DNA of 64,000 nt from Embiotoca jacksoni (taxonomy: Eukaryota > Chordata > Actinopteri > Embiotocidae): NCBI GenBank assembly GCA_022577435.1, contig JAKOON010000011.1:10036992-10100991 (forward strand), in the 5' to 3' direction. Within the stretch, counting starts at the first letter, position 1, and each line of letters begins with the position of its first letter. Positions 56,830 through 64,000 of this stretch are shown piece after piece. The notes under the pieces were generated by a model. That model did not search any database and was not told where the DNA came from. It was given only the letters and a program-made list of their open reading frames with translations. The position numbers and the translations under genes were made by a program.

Positions 56830-57430
56830 CCGATATTTTTGGTCATTTTCTCAGTTGTTTTTCTCAATTTGTAGTTATGTTGCATCTTTTTTTGAGCCAT
56901 TTTGCATCTCTATATTGATTATTCATCTATTTTGAGTCAAGTTTGATCTCTTATTGGTCATGTTGCATCTCTTTATAATCATTTTGTGTCTTTTTTTGTC
57001 ATTTTCTGTCTTTATGGTTGTTTTTCTCACTTTGTAGTCGTGCGCATCCTAGTTTGAATCATGTTGCATCTCTTTTTGGTTGCTTTGCATCTCTTTTTGG
57101 TTGTTTTGTATCTGTTTTTAGTCATGTTGCGTCTCTTTTTGGTTGTTTTGCATCTGCTTTTAGTCATGTTGCGTCTCTTTTTGGTTGTTTTACATTTGTT
57201 TTTAGTCATGTTGCATCTGTTTTTGGTTGTTTTGCATCTGTTTTTAGTCATGTTGCGTCTCTTTTTGGTTATTTTACATCTGTTTTTAGTCATGTTGCAT
57301 CTGTTTTTGGTTGTTTTGTATCTGTTTTTAGTCATGTTGCGTCTCTTTTTGGTTGTTTTGCATCTGTTTCTGGTCATGTTGCATCTGTTTTTGGTTGTTT
57401 TGCATCTCCCCTTGGTTGATTTGGCACGCC
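56830..57430 (-). repeat. Degenerate minisatellite, block 3 (inverted relative to blocks 1 and 2)
   Basis: Units of about 36-42 bp read TTTTTAGTCATGTTGCATCT followed by GTTTTTGGTTGTTTTGCATC. Their reverse complement (GATGCAAAACAACCAAAAA) is the same family as the A-rich arrays at 35548-36187 and 37056-37440. The central part is regular enough to give long open frames in several phases, which are repeat artefacts. Confidence 0.8.
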
Positions 57431-58541
57431 CCTCGTGCATGCGTGCGTGAGTGCATGTGTTTATATCAGTTTGTATCATCAGATCTGAACAGGGAAGTAG
57501 AGAGCAGGGTGAAGAGGAAGATCAGAGGGAGGAAGAGGAATAACTGTAGACTGTGTGGTGGTGGGGGCAGAAACAAAGGATTAATTCAGACATATATTAA
57601 TCACAAATAAACCCTAAATCCATCTAATAAATCTTTAGTTGTGAAACAGGTCTAGAAATGCTGCTGCAGCTTTGCTCAAGCTCAGGATGTTCTGTTCCTG
57701 ATTACAAGGATTCGGTCATGAGTCATGAAGACTGAACTCTGGGAGGGTTTCTGCACGTCAGAGAGAGCTTGGCGACGACTAACAGCAGTAGCTGATTCTT
57801 ATGAAGTACAATTGAAATAAATAAATCTGCACTGCAGTTTCATATAAGATAGTAAAGACAAACTTTGAGTAATTACAGTAATCATGGACTCGGTGCAGTC
57901 GAGACGTTTCATTTTTATAAAGATACTCAGAGAGGGGAGAGATCAGGACGGTAGAAAGAAACTAAATGCACAGAAAAACAAACTGCAGTGAGAACACAAT
58001 GCATAGGTACAATGAAATATAAAAATTAAGGAGTTAAGAGTTTTCTTTAAAGTAGCTTTAAAGTTATTTTGTCCCCCACTTCGTTGCACAATCCTAAATA
58101 TTGTATATCACCTTGTTCTGGCTTTTTATTACACTGAATAACACAGTCAAACCCAAACTGTAAAACATCATAAAAAAGTTCATGTGCTGATTATTTTCTT
58201 TAAAATTTAAAAAAAAATAATAATAATTTGGTTTGTAAATAATAGTAATAATACAATCAGAGTGACACCTTCAAAATGGTAGTTTTGACACTCCAAACTT
58301 AAATTTAAAAAAAAACAACAACAACAACAACTGATAAATGATTGAAATAGTTAACTTCAGTTCAGTTGTACTAGTGTTTATTGTTGTTTGGTTTAATATA
58401 TGACAAACCTTCGTATTTTAGAAGCTCCACATGTATAAACATATTTTTTTTTAAAAAATCTTACGTAAAGCCGAGTAAAAGGTCGGCTATAAATCCCTCT
58501 GAATTGTGTCAAGTGTCATGAAAAGTTTCAAACTTGCGATA

Positions 58542-58543
<2 letters not shown>

Positions 58544-58592
<49 letters not shown>
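58544..58592. repeat. (TG)n microsatellite
   Basis: A pure TG run of about 24 units lies directly before a CTCF-like motif. Confidence 0.95.
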
Positions 58593-58594
<2 letters not shown>

Positions 58595-58598
58595 ACCA

Positions 58599-58614
58599 CA
58601 GCGCCACCTCGAGG
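58599..58614 (-). promoter_or_regulatory. CTCF-like motif upstream of mat2al
   Basis: CAGCGCCACCTCGAGG reads CCTCGAGGTGGCGCTG on the minus strand, a close match to the CTCF core, about 390 bp before the mat2al ATG. Motif match only. Confidence 0.4.
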
Positions 58615-58852
58615 CCGCCCGGGGCGGGCTTCACTTGTAAACATTCCTCCTTCAGCCATCACAGCTGTTTGCGGAGCCCCAAAAGGAAAAACGAACCGTT
58701 TCCGTACGACCACTCAACGAAAAGTTGCCTCCGTGATATTCGCCCGTCGTCCCATCAGATCTGCTACTGCGGCTGCGTCGGAGCTCCAACTTGAAGAGTT
58801 AATTATTGCTTCACATAATCAGTGTCGGCGAACATCACAGGCTGCTTTTCAC

Positions 58853-58883
<31 letters not shown>

Positions 58884-60067
58884 CGAGGCCCTGCAGCGAC
58901 AGGATTGACGTTCAGATCGGTTTTTCTTGTTGTTGTTGTTGTTGTTTTTGTTTTTACTGCGTTGAATTCAACTTTTGCGCAGCGACCGACGGCCCGAAGA
59001 TGAACGCGAGCGGCCGACCCCGCAGCGGAAGACTTTCCTGTTCACCTCCGAGTCTGTGGAGAAGGGACACTCCGGTACGATGCTCGTTGTCTCGCTTGTT
59101 TTTAACACGCGTGGCATGTGGTGAAAGTGCACAAACTGCAACCGTGTGGAAATGTCCGTACACGTCGGCGCGGTGCGTAAACTCGGGAAGTCTTGTCGGT
59201 TTAACTTTGATTAAAACGAAGTAATAACGACGCGTTCAGTGGCTCAACCGTGATTGTAGAAACCGAAACCTACAAGTCTATGGAAGACAATTTGAGCCAA
59301 TATTAAAAAAAAAAAAAAAAAAAAAGCAAAAGGGCAAAACGATAAATATAAAGATTATTATTTAACTACTTTAGGGTAATAATCAGCTTAATTTAAAAAA
59401 AAAAAAAAAAGAATAAAGTAATATTGATATTGAAATGGGAAAGATTAAATGCAAAATTTGAAACTTTATGCTAAAATCAACTTTAAATGTATCATTTAAA
59501 AGGGAAAATGAAAACATTGTAAACAACAAAAGTACAAAGTGAAATAAATATTGTTATATTTAAAAGAACATTTCTATTTTGGGAAATATAATATATTTTA
59601 GTTTTTAAAAATGTGTTTGCTAAAAGTTAGAGGGTAATATGAATATGAAGCTCCAGCTAGTGGCCAGTTAGCCTGTCTTAGCCAACAACCAGTTCACTTC
59701 CCTTACACCTTGCAGGTGGCCTATCTCCGTCCTAAAATGGCACAAAAAAAATAGCGTCATCTCTAAAACTCACTTATTTACACATCTAATGTTTGTGTAA
59801 AGTATGCTAAAACATTTTTTTTTAAATTTTCTTTTTTAATTGGTCTTTTATGGATGGAAATATGCAGTTTCCTCTCAGTCTTTATGGTAAAATAAGCCTG
59901 ACTGGCTTTAGCCAGAAGATACTTAGATTAGTTGTTGTTTTAAGAAATTTTCTCTGGAAAATAAGCATTATTATTATCTATTTTTTTTAATTTAGAGGTT
60001 CTGAATATTGTTTCAAACCTCCATCCTGCCAGAATAAACAGTGAATCCTTTATTTTTTTTTTTTATA

Positions 60068-60130
60068 ATAAAATAGCCCCCGTGACCCTGTTCAGGATAA
60101 AGCGGGTATAGATAATGGATGGATGGATAA
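60068..60130 (+). repeat. Dispersed fish repeat tail ending in GGAT units
   Basis: GTGACCCTGTTCAGGATAAA is followed by GCGGGTATAGATAATGGATG and GGATGGATAAA. I recognise this motif as common in fish genomes, usually next to (TGGA)n. It lies in mat2al intron 1. Confidence 0.5.
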
Positions 60131-63099
60131 AATAGCCTAAACTTAGTTCAGTTAAAAACAAAATACCCATTATTTGTAGTTTTAAACTGTAGAATGTGAC
60201 TACTGTAAGTTCTTAAAGTCAAAATGTTTTTATCTTTCATCTTGTGCGTGCAAATATTTATTTAAAAATAAAACTTCCAAACCCCCAGAAAAAAAAAGGA
60301 GGACACGACCACAGTGTTTTCAGTGGTCTTAACGGCCTTTACAGCACTGTATCAAAAAAAAACATTGACTGCGTATAGGCCTCTGTTCCTGTTCTTTTCT
60401 TTTACATATTAACTTTGTGTTCACAGATAAAATGTGCGATCAGATTAGCGATGCCATACTTGATGCATACCTGAGTCAAGACCCCGACTCTAAAGTGGCC
60501 TGTGGTAAGTTTTCTGTCTTTTGATACTGATGCTGTCGTATTTATCCTCGTTAGGTTTCCATTCAGAGGTAGTGCAAACTTTGACCAAAAATGTAAAAAG
60601 AAAAATGAACTTAAAGCGTGTTTTTATCCATGTAAACACTCCTTGTGGACCACCACGAATCAAAATTAGAATTCTTTCTAACAATAAAAATATACACGAT
60701 AACAGGCTACAGTCTGATAAGGTTATATAAGATTCAGTAAAAGAATAAAGACAAAACCCGATTAAGACCGCAGATATGGGAACATTTGAATCTGAAAGTG
60801 CAATAAATTCAAAAGCAAAAAACGGATCAACGTTAATGTTTTCCAGAACTGACAGCAAACGATAATAAAAATGTATGAAATGAATACGTCGATGCTCGTC
60901 TATTGCAGAATGTGTGGGCGAAGACCGGGATGATTTTACTGGTCGGAGAAGTGACATCTAAAGCGCATCGTGGACCTTCAGTCGGTGGTACGAAACACTG
61001 TGAGGAAGATTGGCTACGATCACTCTTCCAAAAGGTACCGGACGGGAGGATTCAGCATTCTTATACTCACCGGATTATTCGGTGAATGAAATCAAAAGAC
61101 TGTTGTTTTAATCTAACTGTGGTTTGCAGGTTTTGACTACAAGACCTGCAACGTGCTGGTGGCTCTGGAGCCGCAGTGGTATGGGAGATATCAGACTGTG
61201 TGTGTTCGAAGGCAAGGAGCAGGAGGACATCGGTGCCGGAGACCAGGTTCAGTGTTGCACCTTTTACAACCACCACATGAGAGACTGAATTATTTGGTCT
61301 TGTGTTCTAAGTATTAGAAGTGTAACGGGGACTCAAAATTCAAGGTTTGGTGTGTTTTTACATTTTTATTATTTATATGAACAGATGTAAACTTTCAAAA
61401 ATGTCAACTTAGTCATAAGTTCTACTGCAACACTTAAAACGCTAAAATTGTACATGCTGTAAATAAGGAAAAAAAAAAAACCTTTTTACTGACAATTATA
61501 AAACAGAATAAAAAAAACGACCTATTAAGACAAGTGCAACATATTTATAAGTAAAAGGACACAATCGTCTTGTTTGAAAAGACTTTATCGGAGTTGTGAG
61601 AAAGGCCGGTTAAAACCTGCAGTGCGGTTAACATATCGTTTATATATTCAATTGAAATCACTGTATACAGCGGTAACTTTACTAGCGTGCTAAAAGGTGA
61701 TAAACAACAACAACTGGTGCGCTCGACAAAAGTTTCCTCAGTGAAATGTCAACAACTAAAGCTAAAATGATGCTTCTCTCAGGATGTTCGTTAGTTAATG
61801 TACCCGGCTAATGTTTTGGAGTCGTCATGTTTCGTGGTGTTACATATTCATACAATACATCCACGGGGTCGTATCAGATTTATCTAGCCGCCAACCGCCA
61901 GCTGCGCCATGTTTCATTTTTTTTTTTTTTTAACTTGCTTCCCACCCTAACGCAATGATGCATCGTTGATATGGGGGGGGGAAGTAACAGTACCCAAAAC
62001 AGTCCTTGTCTGTGGAGGTTTGCCGAGATGTTCACATGTATATTTTAACATGCATAAATTCAGCTAAAATCATGCCAGCAGCTCTGGGAGCTATATTTAA
62101 GTGCAAGTAAAGGACACTAAAGGACGACTCAGGAGTTTCCAAAGTTCGTTAGGATTCCTACACCGGGTGCTGTTAGTACCCGATGTTCGCGAACAAGATA
62201 GCACGAAAGTCTTTCAGATCTTTTGTTCAGAAATGGGTCGTATTTCACTTTGTTTTAAAAATGTGATTTCGAGCTAAACGTTTATACGACGGCACGCGAT
62301 CGTAAGTCCGGGGTCTTCATCGTTACCGCGCCGTCTTGTCTCTTCAGGGTTTGATGTTCGGCTACGCCACCGATGAGACGGAGGAGTGTATGCCGTTAAC
62401 CTCCTTCTGGCTCACAAACTGAACTACAGGATGAAGGAGCTGTCCCGTAACGGAGAGTGTCCTTGGATACAGCCGGACTCCAAATCGCAGGTGAAAACCA
62501 TCGCAGTCCGCGTTATCTCCCGTGTGCCGTTGGCGTTGATGTCGCGGGTTTTAAAGCGTCCGTTCGCTTCAGGTGACGGTGGAGTATCGAGACAACTCGG
62601 GCGCCGTGGAGCCGCAGCGCGTCCACACCGTCGTCATCTCCGTGCAGCACAGCCCCGACGTCACCCTGAGGAGATCCGACACAACCTGATGGAGAAGGTG
62701 GTGCGGGTCGTCATTCCTGCCAAATACCTGGACGACAAAACCATCTACCATCTGCTGCCGAGCGGGAAGTTCCTGGTGGGAGGCCCGCAGGTCGGTAACG
62801 ATTGACCCACGGAGGGAAGTGTGCGTTCGGTGTGACGTGTCGGCAGGCCCGAGTCGACTCGTGACGTTTCTGTGTCAACAGAGCGATGCGGGACTCACGG
62901 GACGTAAAATCATCGTGGACACCTACGGAGGATGGGGGTGGGCACGGAGGCGGGGCTTTCTCCGGGAAGGACTACTCCAAAGTGGATCGGTCGGGAGCGT
63001 ACGCGGCACGCTGGGTCGCCAAGTCTCTGGTGAAAGCCGGACTGTGCAGGAGGGCCCTCGTTCAGGTGAGGAGGTTTACAGCTCGACTCCATGCTTATC

Positions 63100-63606
63100 A
63101 CAGGACTGTATGTAAAAGTGTTCGTGGCTTCCGGGTCTGAAAAACGAGGCCGATGCAGAAGTGTCTGAAGCTGCAATACAGCAGGGTGCCACTAGAGGTC
63201 GGCTCCAAAAAGCCTCCGAATCCATAGACTCCCGTTCAACTTCTCTCATCAAATACAAAGTCAACTAAAGTCAGTCCTGCTTATTAGTTTTCTGACGGTC
63301 CATCTGAAAACTAAATCTGTCATTTATGACAAAAATAATCTTCAAAAAGATGTGTTTTTTGGGGGCATGTCTGTTTGATTGACAGGCCTGTGGTGCAGTC
63401 AGGTTACAGCTATCGGTGGGCGGAACGTAGTATCGTCAGGTTTCCAATCGGATCAGTCAGATCCACCGCTGGCTCCTCCCCCAGCTCGTCCAAATATGGT
63501 CACTTCCTGCTCCAAACCGCTCCGAACTAGCAAGATGGTGACGGACAGAATCTGAACTGGAGGCTTCATAATGTTCACAAACCAACGGATGACGTCACTG
63601 CTGGTT
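63100..63606 (+). repeat. Dispersed repeat A, copy 3 (mat2al intron 7)
   Basis: This is the most complete copy of the family, from CAGGACTGTATGTAAAAGTG to GATGACGTCACTGCTGG. It shares GAGGCTTCATAATGTTCACA-type sequence with the other copies and has no conserved reading frame. Confidence 0.8.
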
Positions 63607-64000
63607 GCCACTCGATACTTACTGTGTAATGAAATTTAAATAACAACACTGCAGCAATTGTGCGTTATTTAATTTTTTTTAAAAGAGGATAAACCTGCTA
63701 AGATCTCCTCCGTGTGGACGCCGCTGAACTCACGTTCATGAAACCAGTCTGACTTTTGCCTTTGTTATGTCTTCCAGATCTCTTATGCCATTGGTGTGAG
63801 CCATCCGCTCTCCATCTCCGTGTTTCACTACGGCACATCGAACATGGACGAAGACGAGCTGCTGCAGATCATTCAGAAGAACTTTGACCTGAGGCCCGGG
63901 GGTCATTGTGAAGTATGTGTGCTATTTGAAAGCTGTAAACCATTTAAAAACAATCTTCTATGTACCGCTGGTCCCACTGCAATAATGGCTGTGCTTCTTT

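Larger units (their letters stand above)
55828..58999. other. Intergenic region between vamp8-like and mat2al (divergent promoters)
   Basis: The vamp8 5' UTR and promoter probably lie at 55828-56050. Two poly(C) runs (56106-56115, 56132-56152), a minisatellite block (56830-57430) and a TG run (58544-58592) follow. The mat2al 5' region (58600-58999) is GC-richer and contains a 28-base poly(A) ending at about 58881. No further gene is seen. Confidence 0.5.
59000..63912 (+). pseudogene. mat2al: mat2al-like S-adenosylmethionine synthase with about eleven frame breaks; continues past window
   Basis: Exons: 59000-59074, 60427-60504, 60909-61034, 61130-61246, 62348-62490, 62573-62790, 62882-63065 and 63778-63912; the last exon is outside. 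All introns are GT-AG and align with MAT2A exon borders. Conserved pieces: FTSESVEKGHSDKMCDQ (substrate and ATP site), [103 protein letters not shown] and NFDLRP. Net length errors relative to the family frame are exon 1 -1 (or +2), exon 3 three single insertions, exon 4 +1, +1 and +2, exons 5 and 6 -1 each, and exons 7 and 8 +1 each. Divergence from MAT1A/MAT2A suggests the fish mat2al clade. A working enzyme would make SAM from methionine and ATP. This is either recent decay or local sequence error. Confidence 0.8.

Noticed and set aside
57018..57479. Open frames of about 130-150 codons on both strands with regular heptad-like repeats
   Set aside because: They are produced by the 36-42 bp tandem repeat, which stays open in several phases; there are no splice sites or family resemblance.

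Overview
The window looks like a stretch of teleost (probably percomorph) nuclear genome. It holds spliced vertebrate genes with GT-AG introns, many dinucleotide microsatellites and several dispersed repeats of a fish type. I find no operons, CRISPR arrays or phage-like genes. Gene identities come from reading exon translations against remembered vertebrate families; no database search was run.

Layout, left to right. lin54 (+, coding 1129-9262) encodes the DNA-binding subunit of the DREAM/MuvB complex. A repeat-rich gap of about 4 kb follows. sec31a (+, coding 17269-33800, non-coding first exon ending at 14477) encodes the COPII outer coat. After a minisatellite-bearing gap comes tmem150c (+, 36938-40556), a tentonin-3-type membrane protein. 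Next are enoph1 (+, 41667-46205), a methionine-salvage enzyme, and hnrnpd (+, 48356-52215), the AUF1 RNA-binding protein. Convergent to hnrnpd is a small R-SNARE of VAMP8 type (-, 54247-55827). The right end carries a methionine adenosyltransferase gene of the mat2al type (+, from 59000 past the window edge). Its exons and splice sites are all present, but its reading frame is broken about eleven times.

The block lin54-sec31a-tmem150c-enoph1-hnrnpd matches the gene content of human 4q21. The adjoining vamp8-like/mat pair recalls human 2p11.2, where MAT2A, VAMP8 and TMEM150A lie close together, so the window may show an old paralogous region. The genes do not form one functional unit, although enoph1 (methionine salvage) and mat2al (S-adenosylmethionine synthesis) belong to the same metabolic cycle.

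I see no new molecular system here. The points most worth checking are the frame-broken mat2al, a local frame conflict in one sec31a exon, an approximately 800-bp fold-back element beside the sec31a promoter, an array of nuclear-receptor-like DR1 motifs in a sec31a intron, and several repeat families present in two or three copies inside introns of this one window.
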